Source of the DNA: Deltaproteobacteria bacterium
GTDB lineage: Bacteria > Desulfobacterota > Desulfovibrionia > Desulfovibrionales > Desulfovibrionaceae
DNA length: 47,072 nucleotides
Direction of reading: 5' to 3'
Assembly (NCBI GenBank): GCA_031275645.1
Contig: JAISOL010000028.1
Span: 1 to 47,072 of the forward strand
Below the pieces are notes generated by a model. The model was not told the DNA's origin and did no database searches. It saw only the letters and a program-made list of their open reading frames with translations. Every line of letters starts with the position of its first letter. Within the stretch, counting starts at the first letter, position 1. Shown here piece after piece: positions 24,248 to 32,666 of the stretch. Both the position numbers and the translations under genes were made by a program.

Positions 24248-25328
24248 TACCTCCACCCACCACCAGATCCTCCTGATACAGAACCAGGGATTGACCCGGA
24301 GCAACTCCTGACTGGGCTTGAGAAAAATCCACTTCCCACTGCCGCCCTGAGGCTTCCGGCCGCACCGTCACCGGCAGAGGAGGCTGGGAGGAGCGCAGAC
24401 GCGCCCACAAGTCCGCTCCCACAGAGGACAGGGGCAGGTGCAGATGGATTTCGCCGACGCGGCAGCCCAGGCTCAGGCTCTGCGCCCGTTCTCCCACCAC
24501 CACCTCGTTGCGTTCCGGATTCACCCGCAGCACATACAGAGGCGCGGCAGCGGCCAGACCGAGACCGCGTCTCTGTCCCGGAGTAAAGCGCCAATACCCG
24601 GCGTGACGCCCCAGCACCGTGCCGGCTGCATCCACTATATTCCCGGGCCGTTCGGCCATTCCCAAAAGCTCCGTATGTCCGCCGGAATAAAAATCCTGAC
24701 TGTCCGGCTTGTCGTGCATGGGAAGACCATATTGCGCGGCCAGGGCGCGCACCTCGCCTTTGGTCATATCTCCCAGAGGAAACAGCGCCGCCCGCAGTTG
24801 CTCCTGATTGAGCCTGTACAAAAAATACGATTGATCCTTGCGCCTGTCCAGGCCGCGCCGCAGAAGAAAACAGCTCTTGTCCCGCGAAAATTCCACTCGG
24901 GCGTAATGCCCGGTGGCAAAGTAATCAAAAGCCAGACCGCTCCGTCTGGCCAGATCCGGCAAGAGGCCGAATTTCAGCATATGATTGCAGCGCACGCAGG
25001 GATTGGGAGTTTTCCCCGCCAGATAGCTTTTCCGGAAGTAATCAAGAACAATATCTTTGTATGCTTCGGCACAGTCAAAAACCAGGTGCCGTATACCCAG
25101 CGATTCGGCCAGAGAGGCGGCGGCCGCGATATCCTCGGCTTCCCCGCGGTCATAACAGGCATTCCCTCCGGAACAGCCGGCCGGACCGTCATATACGGAC
25201 ATGGTCGCCCCGATGACGGTGTAGCCTTGTTCCAAAAGCAGCAAGGCGGCCACCGACGAATCCACGCCCCCGGAAAGTCCGACCAGAACAGTCTTTTTAC
25301 TCCCGCGCCTGTTGCCGCCTTCAGCCAT
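24237..25328 (-). CDS. mnmA: tRNA 2-thiouridylase MnmA, lacking one catalytic Cys
   Basis: MnmA puts sulfur on U34 of Lys, Glu and Gln tRNAs. It has 363 residues. The PP-loop for ATP is SGGVDSS at 19-25. Cys111 lies in GKTPNPCVRCN, the first catalytic cysteine region. The second catalytic cysteine, normally in a DSxxxC motif, is missing: the sequence at 208-217 reads PDSQDFYSGG, with Tyr214 in its place. Several extra cysteines occur earlier (CSGGNAC at 52-58; CAE at 86). The rest of the family pattern is kept (FATGHYARV, DRRKDQSYFLY, RGLGLAAAAPLYV). It overlaps the acyltransferase gene by 11 bases, tail to tail. Confidence 0.9.
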   Translation of the reverse strand: MAEGGNRRGSKKTVLVGLSGGVDSSVAALLLLEQGYTVIGATMSVYDGPAGCSGGNACYDRGEAEDIAAAASLAESLGIRHLVFDCAEAYKDIVLDYFRKSYLAGKTPNPCVRCNHMLKFGLLPDLARRSGLAFDYFATGHYARVEFSRDKSCFLLRRGLDRRKDQSYFLYRLNQEQLRAALFPLGDMTKGEVRALAAQYGLPMHDKPDSQDFYSGGHTELLGMAERPGNIVDAAGTVLGRHAGYWRFTPGQRRGLGLAAAAPLYVLRVNPERNEVVVGERAQSLSLGCRVGEIHLHLPLSSVGADLWARLRSSQPPLPVTVRPEASGRQWEVDFSQAQSGVAPGQSLVLYQEDLVVGGGIIQ

Positions 25329-25385
25329 GCCCGCACCAAAAGGGCTTGCCCGCCCTGAAAAATTTGTTTATTCCCATTGCACAGA

Positions 25386-25398
25386 GAGGTCGAACCTC
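25386..25398. promoter_or_regulatory. Small palindrome upstream of the PLP gene
   Basis: GAGGT and ACCTC flank CGA, forming a perfect short inverted repeat 74-86 bases before the start of the trans-sulfuration enzyme gene. It might be an operator or a small mRNA hairpin. It resembles a tRNA T-arm only in part; no tRNA fold can be built around it. Confidence 0.25.
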
Positions 25399-25471
25399 AA
25401 ACCCGGACCATTTGTTAGACAGGAATACCGGCGGCGTCAAGCATAACCACTTTCATACGGACGGCTTCCTC

Positions 25472-26608
25472 ATGCACCTGCACACCTTACTGGCTCAGGC
25501 CGGCTCACGGAGAGATCCGAAAACCGGGGCGATCTCCATGCCCATTCATCTGTCTTCGGCCTTCCAGCATCCGGCTTTGGGGCAAAGCACCGGCTTTGAC
25601 TACTCCCGCACCTCCAACCCCACCCGGCAGGCTCTGGAGCAAACCTTGAGCAAGCTGGAAGGAGGGGCCGGCGCCTCAGCCTTCAGCTCCGGGATGGCGG
25701 CTCTGGATGCGGTGCTGCGCCTGTTTTCTCCAGGCGACAAGCTGGTGGTGACCGAGGATTTGTACGGGGGCAGCTTCCGGCTCTTTGAAAAATTCGGGAG
25801 GCCGCAGCAACTGGATTTTATTTATGTGGACGGCTCCGATACGGAAGCTGTGGCCAAAGCTCTGCAAACCCCGAAAGTAAAGGGACTGTTTGTGGAAGTG
25901 CTCACCAATCCCCTGCTGAAGGTGGCGGATCTCGACGCCTTGGGAGAACTGGCCAGGGCGCATGAAGTCTTGTTCATCGTGGACAATACCTTCCTGACTC
26001 CGGTTTGGTGCCGCCCCATGGAACACGGCGCGGATATAACGCTTTACAGCGCCACCAAATATCTGGGCGGACACCACGATATGCTTGCCGGCCTGGCCGT
26101 GGCCCGCACCGGCGATCTGGCCGAAAAAATAGCCTTTATACAGAATGCCGCCGGCGCCGTCCTGGGAGCCTTCGATTCCTGGCTTCTCCTGCGCAGCCTG
26201 AAAACTTTGCCCCTGCGCCTGAAAAAACACGAGGAGAACGCTCTGGCCGTGGCGAACTTTTTGAGCGGACACGCGGGGATCAAAAAGCTCTGCTATCCCG
26301 GCCTGCCGTCTGATCCCGGCCACCAGAGGCTGGGCCGGCTGTCTCTGGGCTACGGAGCCATGCTTTCCTTTGAAGTGGAATCCAGCGCCAAGGTGGAAAG
26401 CATCCTTAAATCCGTAAAAGTTTTCCTTTTCGCCGAAAGTCTGGGGGGAGCGGAATCCCTGGTGACCTATCCCCTGATCCAGACCCATGCGGATATCGAC
26501 CCTCAGACCAGGGAGAGAATCGGCCTTACGGACCGCCTGCTGCGCCTGTCCATCGGCCTGGAGGATGCGACGGATCTCATGGAGGATCTGGCCGAAGTGC
26601 TGAAGTGA
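25472..26608 (+). CDS. Cys/Met metabolism PLP enzyme (trans-sulfuration family)
   Basis: This is a 378-residue PLP enzyme of the cystathionine gamma-synthase / gamma-lyase / O-acylhomoserine sulfhydrylase family. The start at 25472 (MHLHTLLAQAG) fits the family; a frame running 42 residues further upstream does not. PLP-binding features are FDYSRTSNPTR (about 42-52), FSSGMAAL, DNTFLTP and the Schiff-base Lys196 in LYSATKYLGGHHD. The substrate specificity cannot be read from these motifs. With cysK about 2.5 kb away, a role in Cys/Met sulfur exchange is likely. It stands alone between mnmA (divergent) and an acyl-CoA synthetase (convergent). Confidence 0.9.
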   Translation: MHLHTLLAQAGSRRDPKTGAISMPIHLSSAFQHPALGQSTGFDYSRTSNPTRQALEQTLSKLEGGAGASAFSSGMAALDAVLRLFSPGDKLVVTEDLYGGSFRLFEKFGRPQQLDFIYVDGSDTEAVAKALQTPKVKGLFVEVLTNPLLKVADLDALGELARAHEVLFIVDNTFLTPVWCRPMEHGADITLYSATKYLGGHHDMLAGLAVARTGDLAEKIAFIQNAAGAVLGAFDSWLLLRSLKTLPLRLKKHEENALAVANFLSGHAGIKKLCYPGLPSDPGHQRLGRLSLGYGAMLSFEVESSAKVESILKSVKVFLFAESLGGAESLVTYPLIQTHADIDPQTRERIGLTDRLLRLSIGLEDATDLMEDLAEVLK

Positions 26609-26638
26609 GCATCGGTACCGCATGGTACTGAAGCCGTA

Positions 26639-26666
26639 GCGGCCTTGTGCGCAAACGCGTGGCCGC
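26639..26666. terminator. GC-rich hairpin between convergent genes
   Basis: GCGGCC and GGCCGC enclose a second short stem (GTGCG/CGCGT, with wobbles) around CAAA, in the 64-base space between two convergent stops. No T-run follows on either strand, so it is only a possible shared transcript end. Confidence 0.35.
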
Positions 26667-26672
26667 AGGGCC

Positions 26673-28337
26673 TTAGAGCATGGACTGCGGAAACAATTTG
26701 ACTGCCATTTCACGCAGCTTGTACTTCTGGATCTTGCCGCTGGTCGTGACGGGGTAAGAATCCAGCATGTGGATATAGCGCGGTTTTTTCAAACCGGCTA
26801 TTTTTCCCCGGCAGTGCCGCCGGATGTCGGCCGGCGTCAGATTCGAGCCCCGCTCGGGTATGATGAAAGCGCAGACCTCTTCGCCGTAACGGCGGCTGGG
26901 CACGGCCACGACCTGCACATCAAGCACTCCCGGCAGGGTACTGATAAATTCCTCAATTTCGCGCGGGTAAACGTTCTCCCCCCCCTTGATAATCATATCC
27001 TTGATGCGCCCGCTGACATGCAGGTAGCCGTCTTCGTCCAGCCAGCCCAAATCTCCGGAGTGCAAAAAGCCCTCCCCGTCAATGACGGCAGCGGTTTCCT
27101 CGGGCATGCGGTAATACCCTTTCATAACATTATAGCCCCGGCAGCAGATTTCTCCGTTTTCCCCAAGAGGGCATTCCAGGCCGGTCTCCGGATCCCTTAT
27201 ACTGACCTCCACTCCCGGCATGGGTCGCCCGGCGGTGCCTACGCGGCGCTCAAAGGTATCGTCCGTGGAGGTCATGCACATGGCCGGGGAAGACTCGGTC
27301 ATGCCGTAAGCGATGGTTATTTCGGGCATGTGCATTGTTTCGATGACCTGACGCATAAGAGGTACTGGACAAACGGAACCTCCCATGATGCCTGTGCGCA
27401 GGGAGGAAAAATCCGTACGGCTGAAGGCGCGGTGCTGCAGAATGGCCTGGTAGACGGCCGGCACGGCGTAGAGCGCCGTACAGCGCTCGCTTTCTATCAC
27501 GCTCATGCTTTGCCCCGGATTTATATTGGACATGAGCACAAGGGCCGAACCGCTGCAGACGCAGCCCAGAGCGGCAAGCACGCAACCGAAGCAATGAAAC
27601 AGAGGCACGGTGAGGCAGAGTTTGTCCTGCCGGCCCAGACGCTGGATGCGCGTGCACCAGTAAGCGTCATTGAGTATGTTGACGTGGGTCAGCATTACCC
27701 CTTTTGGAAAGCCGGTAGTACCGGAAGTGTACTGCATGTTGACCACGTCATGGGGAGACACGGCGGCCTGGCGGGCCGCGTATTCCTTCTCGTCCACGCT
27801 CTGGCCCAGAGCGATGATTTCGGCTATGGAGTACGCGCCCGGACGCGGCTTTTCTTCCATGGAAACAACCCGGCGGAGCTTGCCGAAGCGGCAGTCAAGC
27901 TCGGCCCGTCCGCTTCCCGCCAGCTCTCGCAATTCCGGCACAAGATTGTCAACGGTTTCGAAAAAATCGAAATCGCGGTGAGCGCAGCCGACCACAAGCG
28001 TTTCACATTCAGACTGTTGGAGCAGATATTCCAGCTCTGTTTCACGGTAACCCGTATTGACCGTAAGCAGAATGGCCCCGATTTTGGCGCAGGCAAACAT
28101 CGTTTCCACCCAGTAGGGCGTATTGGTGGCCCAAAGAGCGACCTTTTCCCCAGGGCGTATGCCGAGAGCCATGAAGCCTCTGGCCAGATCGTCCACCAGC
28201 GCGCCGTAGTCCTTCCAACTGCGGCGCAGTCCGTAATCCGCATAAATCAGGGCTTCGCCGTCAGGATTTTTGGCTATGCTTTCATCCAGCATCTGCCCCA
28301 GAGTTTTTTCCTGTATAAAAAAAGAATCGAAATCCAT
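26673..28337 (-). CDS. Acyl-CoA synthetase / AMP-binding ligase (FadD-like)
   Basis: This is a 554-residue adenylate-forming enzyme that activates a carboxylic acid with ATP and joins it to CoA. The AMP-binding core is YTSGTTGFPKGVMLTH, then AYGMTESSP. The hinge and C-terminal part are HSGDLGWLDEDGYLHVSGRIKDMIIKGGENVYPREIEE and the catalytic Lys in TTSGKIQKYKLRE. The pattern resembles medium/long-chain ligases (FadD/AcsA-like); the chain length cannot be told. The start has AAAGGAAA upstream. It follows the DinB-like gene by 40 bases, probably in one transcript. A long frame on the opposite strand is only its shadow. Confidence 0.92.
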   Translation of the reverse strand: MDFDSFFIQEKTLGQMLDESIAKNPDGEALIYADYGLRRSWKDYGALVDDLARGFMALGIRPGEKVALWATNTPYWVETMFACAKIGAILLTVNTGYRETELEYLLQQSECETLVVGCAHRDFDFFETVDNLVPELRELAGSGRAELDCRFGKLRRVVSMEEKPRPGAYSIAEIIALGQSVDEKEYAARQAAVSPHDVVNMQYTSGTTGFPKGVMLTHVNILNDAYWCTRIQRLGRQDKLCLTVPLFHCFGCVLAALGCVCSGSALVLMSNINPGQSMSVIESERCTALYAVPAVYQAILQHRAFSRTDFSSLRTGIMGGSVCPVPLMRQVIETMHMPEITIAYGMTESSPAMCMTSTDDTFERRVGTAGRPMPGVEVSIRDPETGLECPLGENGEICCRGYNVMKGYYRMPEETAAVIDGEGFLHSGDLGWLDEDGYLHVSGRIKDMIIKGGENVYPREIEEFISTLPGVLDVQVVAVPSRRYGEEVCAFIIPERGSNLTPADIRRHCRGKIAGLKKPRYIHMLDSYPVTTSGKIQKYKLREMAVKLFPQSML

Positions 28338-28377
28338 TCAAATTTCCTTTAATTACACCATGTTAAATAAACTTCAT

Positions 28378-28881
28378 CTAAATCATCCCCTTGAGTCCGT
28401 TTTCACGCAGGGCGGAATCACAGACTCCAAGGTGATAGAACAGATGTCCGATCATCAGGGCGAAAGCGGCGGAATGCGGCATATCGCTTTTGAACATCTG
28501 TGAAAGGAACTCATTTTTCCTGCCCAGATCCGCGTCGCCGAGCCCGGCGCAAAAAGAGCCGGCGGACAGGCGCATTTGCGCGGCAAAAACTTTGGCCTCC
28601 CGCCTGCTCCAGGAAGTGTCCGGAGTCTGGGCCAGTCTTACCGTTTCCATGGGCATGGGGAGTTGGGCCGGCGGCGCTCCGGCGGCAAAAGTGCCGGTAA
28701 GGGCCAGAATATGATAGACATGCTGCCATACGGGCCAACCGCCGAATTTTTGCGTCCAGATGTTATCCGGACAGACTTCAATAAATTTTTCCATATTTCC
28801 GAAAACGTTTTCAAAAATGGCCTCCAGGCCCTCTGTGGCCGGAGCCGGAGCCGTCCGGACCGTTCCCGCGCTGCCTGACAT
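28378..28881 (-). CDS. DinB-like four-helix protein
   Basis: This is a 167-residue protein that looks like the DinB/YfiT superfamily of metal-binding four-helix bundles. It has a WQHVYHIL helix (about 52-59) and a late GHLFYHLGVCDSALRE helix, giving the three His residues that bind a divalent metal in the family. The start at 28881 has AGAGGA upstream; 28 further residues are possible but lack support. Members include thiol transferases, and the reaction here cannot be told. It precedes the acyl-CoA synthetase on the same strand. Confidence 0.72.
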   Translation of the reverse strand: MSGSAGTVRTAPAPATEGLEAIFENVFGNMEKFIEVCPDNIWTQKFGGWPVWQHVYHILALTGTFAAGAPPAQLPMPMETVRLAQTPDTSWSRREAKVFAAQMRLSAGSFCAGLGDADLGRKNEFLSQMFKSDMPHSAAFALMIGHLFYHLGVCDSALRENGLKGMI

Positions 28882-29062
28882 AAAATCCTCTCTTTGGGCA
28901 TAAAAGGTTTCTCCCGGCTGCCGGGGCTGAACTTGCCTCCCCAAGGCATCCGTAAAGCGCCTCAACTTCGCCTATATTTTCATTTTTTACAAGAACGTTT
29001 TCATTGACCCGGACAAGAGCTGCCCTCAAGCCGGACGGACAAAAAACACTTGCGTTTTTCCG

Positions 29063-29103
29063 GGAAAATATTTATTACTTTTCCAGTGGTTTTAATAATA
29101 TTT
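29063..29103. promoter_or_regulatory. AT-rich inverted repeats before cysK
   Basis: Two overlapping inverted repeats lie 28-68 bases before cysK. GGAAAA (29063-29068) is matched by TTTTCC (29079-29084). AAATATTTATTA (29066-29077) is matched, with one base missing, by TAATAATATTT (29093-29103). This is a likely promoter/operator region. No confident -35/-10 pair could be chosen. The strong AAGGAG ribosome binding site is at 29117-29122. Confidence 0.4.
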
Positions 29104-29130
29104 AGTTGAATATACTAAGGAGTGTAGGAT

Positions 29131-30081
29131 ATGGCGAAATTTTATTCTGACAATTCCCAGTCCATAGGGCGCACCCCTCTGGTCAAGCTGAACAAGACGG
29201 TGGGTTCCAAGGCCACGGTGCTGGCAAAGGTGGAAGGGCGCAACCCTTCTTATTCCGTAAAATGCCGCATTGGAGCGGCCATGATCTGGGAGGCGGAAAA
29301 AAGCGGGATCTTGAAGCCCGGCGTGAAAATTATAGAACCCACCAGCGGGAACACCGGCATAGCCCTGGCTTTTGTGGCGGCGGCCCGGGGATATGATCTG
29401 ACCCTGACCATGCCTGAAACTATGAGCTTGGAGCGTCGGAGAGTTCTGGCCATGCTGGGAGCCCACCTGATCCTTACTCCTGGCCCGGAGGGCATGCCCG
29501 GGGCTATCAGGCGGGCTGAAGAAATAGCGAACAACGGAAAATATTTTATCCCTCAGCAGTTCAATAATCCCGCCAATCCAGCCATCCACGAAAAAACCAC
29601 CGGCCCGGAAATATGGGAAGATACGGAGGGCAAGGTGGATGTTCTGGTATCCGGCGTGGGCACGGGCGGGACCATCAGCGGAGTCTCCAGATATATCAAG
29701 AAAAGCAGAGGTAAGAACATTACCTCGGTGGCGGTTGAACCACAGACCAGCCCCGTCATCACCCAGCATCTGGCCGGCCAGCCCCTGCAGCCCGGACCGC
29801 ACAAAATTCAGGGCATAGGGGCCGGCTTTATTCCCAAGACTTTGGATCTTTCCCTGGTGGACAAAGTTGAAACCGTGAGCAATGAAGAGGCGGTGGAGTT
29901 TGCCCGCCGTCTGGCCAGAGAGGAGGGCATCCTGGCTGGAATATCTTCCGGAGCGGCGGCGGCGGCGGCTTCACGCCTGGCTTCCAGTCCGGAATACGAA
30001 AATAAGACCATTGTGGTCATCCTGCCTGATGCCGGGGAGCGTTATCTCTCCTCGGTACTCTACGAAGGAGTGGGCGTGTAG
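29131..30081 (+). CDS. cysK: Cysteine synthase (O-acetylserine sulfhydrylase)
   Basis: This enzyme makes cysteine from O-acetylserine and sulfide with PLP. It has 316 residues. Schiff-base Lys44 lies in [13 protein letters not shown]. The Asn loop is TSGNTG at 71-76, the phosphate loop is [10 protein letters not shown] and the late PLP-contact is SSGAAAAAA. The C-terminus [14 protein letters not shown] is typical of CysK. The Asn-loop and SVKCR motifs favour cysteine synthase over cystathionine beta-synthase. It is a single gene with its own AT-rich upstream region and a terminator after the stop. Confidence 0.96.
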   Translation: MAKFYSDNSQSIGRTPLVKLNKTVGSKATVLAKVEGRNPSYSVKCRIGAAMIWEAEKSGILKPGVKIIEPTSGNTGIALAFVAAARGYDLTLTMPETMSLERRRVLAMLGAHLILTPGPEGMPGAIRRAEEIANNGKYFIPQQFNNPANPAIHEKTTGPEIWEDTEGKVDVLVSGVGTGGTISGVSRYIKKSRGKNITSVAVEPQTSPVITQHLAGQPLQPGPHKIQGIGAGFIPKTLDLSLVDKVETVSNEEAVEFARRLAREEGILAGISSGAAAAAASRLASSPEYENKTIVVILPDAGERYLSSVLYEGVGV

Positions 30082-30086
30082 GAAAC

Positions 30087-30120
30087 AAGGCGCGGCGGCA
30101 GCGCGCCTGTCGCGCCTTTT
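30087..30120 (+). terminator. Rho-independent terminator after cysK
   Basis: AAGGCGCG and CGCGCCTT form a perfect 8-bp stem around a 16-base GC-rich loop, followed by two more T residues, six bases after the cysK stop. It abuts the stop codon of convergent leuB (30120-30122). Confidence 0.65.
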
Positions 30121-31193
30121 CATACAGCCTGGGCAATCAGATCGCCCAAGGCGCTGCAACTCACAATTTCCATTCCTGCCTGCTTTCTCGCCAGATCGCC
30201 GGTACACCGGCCGCTTTTCAGAACATCGCGCACGGCCTGCTCAATGGCGGAGGCGGCCTGCTCCTGTCCCAGGCTGAAGCGCAGGAGCATGGCGGCGGAA
30301 AGTACGCACCCCACGGGGTTGGCTTTGTTCTGCCCGGCAATGTCCGGAGCCGAACCGTGCACAGGCTCGTAAAGACCGAAACTTGAATCCCCCAGAGAAG
30401 CGGAGGCCTGCAGGCCAAGGGAGCCCGCCACGGCGGCGGACTCGTCGGAAAGTATGTCTCCGAAGAGATTGCCCGTGAGCAGCACATCAAACTGAACCGG
30501 ATCCAGAACGAGCTGCATGGCCGCGTTGTCCACATACATATGGCTCAGGGCCACATCCGGATAGCCGGCGGCTGTCTCGTTGACCACAGATCTCCACAGG
30601 CGGCTCACTTCGAGCACATTGGCCTTATCCACGGAGCAGAGTTTTTTGCGCCGGCTGCGAGCCAGCCTGAAGCCCACCTGGGCGATGCGCCGTATTTCTT
30701 CCTCGTTATAAATCATGTTGTTGAAAGCGTGGCGCAGGCCGGAACGGACTTCCAGGCCGGCCGGCCGGCCGAAGTAAACATCTCCGGTCAATTCGCGCAC
30801 TATGGCAAAATCGACGCCTCCGGCCGTCAAATCCGGGCGCAGACAAGAAAGAAAGGAGAGTTCCGGATAAAGCAGGGTAGGCCGGATATTGGCAAAGAGG
30901 GAAAGTTCCTTGCGTATTTTCAGCAGACCGGCCTCCGGGCGTTTTTCGGCCGGAAGATGATCCCAGGCCGGGCCGCCCACCGCGCCCAAAAGCACAGCCT
31001 GGGCCTGGCGGCACAGATCAAGGGTCCTCGCCGGCAGGGCTTCCCCCGTGGCCGCATAAGCGCAACCGCCGATCAGGGCTTCGTCAAATTCCAGAGTGAA
31101 TTTGAAACGAGCGGAAGACGCCTTGAGCACCTTTACCGCCTCGGCCACAACCTCAGGCCCTATGCCGTCACCGGGCAAAAGAACGATTTTCAT
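30120..31193 (-). CDS. leuB: 3-isopropylmalate dehydrogenase
   Basis: This is the third enzyme of leucine synthesis; it oxidises and decarboxylates 3-isopropylmalate with NAD. It has 357 residues. Key parts are LPGDGIGPEVVAEA at the start, GAVGGPAWDHL, FANIRPTLLYPEL, VRELTGDVYFGRP, the active-site Lys in SVDKANVLE, and the metal/substrate Asp residues in NLFGDILSDESA. The nucleotide site is EPVHGSAPDIAGQNKANPVG. It has a GGGGAT ribosome binding site. leuA, leuC and leuD are not adjacent. It is divergent from the ArsR-type regulator over a 353-base AT-rich region, which hints at control by that regulator. Confidence 0.96.
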   Translation of the reverse strand: MKIVLLPGDGIGPEVVAEAVKVLKASSARFKFTLEFDEALIGGCAYAATGEALPARTLDLCRQAQAVLLGAVGGPAWDHLPAEKRPEAGLLKIRKELSLFANIRPTLLYPELSFLSCLRPDLTAGGVDFAIVRELTGDVYFGRPAGLEVRSGLRHAFNNMIYNEEEIRRIAQVGFRLARSRRKKLCSVDKANVLEVSRLWRSVVNETAAGYPDVALSHMYVDNAAMQLVLDPVQFDVLLTGNLFGDILSDESAAVAGSLGLQASASLGDSSFGLYEPVHGSAPDIAGQNKANPVGCVLSAAMLLRFSLGQEQAASAIEQAVRDVLKSGRCTGDLARKQAGMEIVSCSALGDLIAQAV

Positions 31194-31546
31194 AAAATTT
31201 CATCCCCTGTTCGCGAAATGGAGCGCCGATATATAACAAGAGATACTTCCGGAAGCAAGTTTGATATATTTATTGTTTTAATTTAACTTGTTAGCTTATA
31301 AAATGCAAAAAGGAACGGACTTTTCTCTAAATATTTGTTGTAAGGTTCCAAAAATATGATATTGAGAAAGCATACCCCTTTAAGCCGGCTTCAGGGGAGA
31401 AGATATAAAAAACTAGTGGGAAATTTTTATGCGCATTGATCTAGTTTAATCGTTGCAAAAAATCGCCTGCGTAAAAATCTGACATTATTTTCTCATACCC
31501 TTTCGCCAATATTTTCGGGTAAAACTTTAAACTTGAGGATTTCAGC
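31194..31546. other. AT-rich divergent regulatory region with two inverted repeats
   Basis: No gene is visible in this 353-base space between leuB and the ArsR-type gene. Two inverted repeats stand out. At 31375-31397, CCCCTTTAAGCC is followed by GGCTTCAGGGG, containing the perfect 10-base palindrome AAGCCGGCTT. At 31410-31447, AAACTAG and CTAGTTT enclose 24 bases that include TGCGCA. The first 100 bases upstream of leuB are strongly AT-rich. These are plausible operators for the adjacent regulator; no promoter could be fixed. Confidence 0.5.
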
Positions 31547-31996
31547 ATGAACAGAGCGGTAATCAAAACCCCTCCGGAAGATTTGGAACAGGTTGCCATG
31601 CTTTTCGATGCCTTGGGCAATGCCACCCGTCAAAAAATTATCCTTATGCATGAACCGGGGGAAGAACTGTCTATAAAGGAAATCGCCGATCAGTTTGATC
31701 TCGGCCGTACCACAGTTGTGCACCATATCACGGTATTATTCAACAACGGCGTGTTGCGCCTGCGCAAATGCGGACGCCAGCGCCTGTATTCCGTGAACTA
31801 TGAGGCGATCTGGGAAGGGCTGCAAAAAATGCGCTTCTATATCGCGAACGTTATGGCGGGCAGGGGAAACAGCGAACCCTCGATTCTGGCCGACGAAGAG
31901 CCGGATGAGGATACTCCGACGGATTTCCTGCTCAAGCCCATCGGTGGTTGCCGGGACGGTTTTCATTCCAAGGACGCGGCTCAACGCCAGCCTTAG
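31547..31996 (+). CDS. ArsR-family transcriptional regulator
   Basis: This is a 149-residue winged helix-turn-helix protein. Residues 15-85 match ArsR (LFDALGNATRQKIILMHEPGEELSIKEIADQF, recognition helix GRTTVVHHITVLFNNGVLR, wing KCGRQRLYSVN). The cysteine pair of the metal-sensing ELCVCDL motif is absent, so it is probably not a classical arsenic/metal sensor. About 50 extra C-terminal residues are acidic, then end in GGCRDGFHSKDAAQRQP. GAGGA precedes the ATG. The divergent leuB and the inverted repeats in the shared upstream region suggest self-regulation, perhaps also of leuB. Confidence 0.85.
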   Translation: MNRAVIKTPPEDLEQVAMLFDALGNATRQKIILMHEPGEELSIKEIADQFDLGRTTVVHHITVLFNNGVLRLRKCGRQRLYSVNYEAIWEGLQKMRFYIANVMAGRGNSEPSILADEEPDEDTPTDFLLKPIGGCRDGFHSKDAAQRQP

Positions 31997-32017
31997 AGAG
32001 TTTATAACGCAACGGCC

Positions 32018-32044
32018 GCGCAGGCGGGTTTTGCCCGCCTGCGC
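32018..32044. terminator. Perfect 11-bp hairpin between convergent genes
   Basis: GCGCAGGCGGG and CCCGCCTGCGC pair perfectly around TTTTG, 22 bases after the ArsR-type gene and about 80 before the ribH stop. Only a short T-run follows on the plus strand (AATTTCG). It probably ends transcription from the regulator gene and perhaps also ribH. Confidence 0.7.
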
Positions 32045-32123
32045 AATTTCGCGGGTTCAGAGCGGTTTACGCCCGAAATGCTTCTTGCTTAACCGCGAGC
32101 AAAGCCAGCCGTGGGAAAATGCT

Positions 32124-32594
32124 TCAAAGCTGCTGCAGCACGCGCAGGGTTTCCAGCATGGCCGAAGCGGCCTCCGCGCCCTTATTGCCGGATTTTCCGC
32201 CCGCGCGCTCCACGGCATGCTCCAGAGTATCAGTGGTCAAAACGCCGAAGCCCACGGGCAGCCCGCTTTCCAGGCTGACCTGAGCCAGGCCCTTTACCGT
32301 TTCGGCGCAGACATAGTCAAAATGCGGGGTCGCTCCGCGAATCACCGCGCCCAGAGCCACCAGACCGTCGAATGCGCCGGAACCGGCGAGTTTACGGCAG
32401 ATCAGGGGAAGCTCGAAAGCTCCGGGCCCCCGGATAACAGTCAAATCCTCCCGTTCGGCGCCGTGGCGCAGCAAATAATCCACCGCCCCCTCCAGAAGGC
32501 GCTCCACTACGAAACTATTGAAACGCGCCGCCACCAGGGCTATTTTCAGCCCCCTGGCCTCCATTTGTCCTTCAATGGTCTTGATATGCCGCAT
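32124..32594 (-). CDS. ribH: 6,7-dimethyl-8-ribityllumazine synthase
   Basis: RibH joins the ribityl-aminopyrimidine and dihydroxybutanone phosphate, the last step before riboflavin synthase; it usually forms a 60-subunit shell. It has 156 residues. Family motifs are [20 protein letters not shown], the [17 protein letters not shown] substrate site, [16 protein letters not shown] with the catalytic His, and [22 protein letters not shown]. It has a CGGAGAAT ribosome binding site and follows ribBA by 72 bases. nusB, the neighbour I would expect next, is missing; a convergent regulator gene stands there instead. Confidence 0.96.
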   Translation of the reverse strand: MRHIKTIEGQMEARGLKIALVAARFNSFVVERLLEGAVDYLLRHGAEREDLTVIRGPGAFELPLICRKLAGSGAFDGLVALGAVIRGATPHFDYVCAETVKGLAQVSLESGLPVGFGVLTTDTLEHAVERAGGKSGNKGAEAASAMLETLRVLQQL

Positions 32595-32666
32595 TTTTAT
32601 TCTCCGGGTTATGACGACTCCGGCCGCAGGAAAAGGCCGGCGCGGGACAAAGCCGCGGTTATTTTT

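Noticed and set aside
25386-25415. tRNA T-arm look-alike (GAGGTCGAACCTC followed later by ACCA)
   Set aside because: The loop is too short and no acceptor, D or anticodon arms can be built upstream.
26769-28352. 527-codon open frame opposite the acyl-CoA synthetase gene
   Set aside because: The minus-strand frame carries all adenylate-forming enzyme motifs; this one has no domain, no good start and is a GC-rich shadow.
29101-29116. TATACT (29111-29116) as the cysK -10 box
   Set aside because: It would place the transcript start inside the ribosome binding site region only a few bases from the ATG, and no -35 box lies at the right distance.
31418-31432. Second sigma-54 promoter before the ArsR-type gene
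   Set aside because: Only GG and GC at a ten-base distance match; the TGGCAC and TTGC elements are absent.
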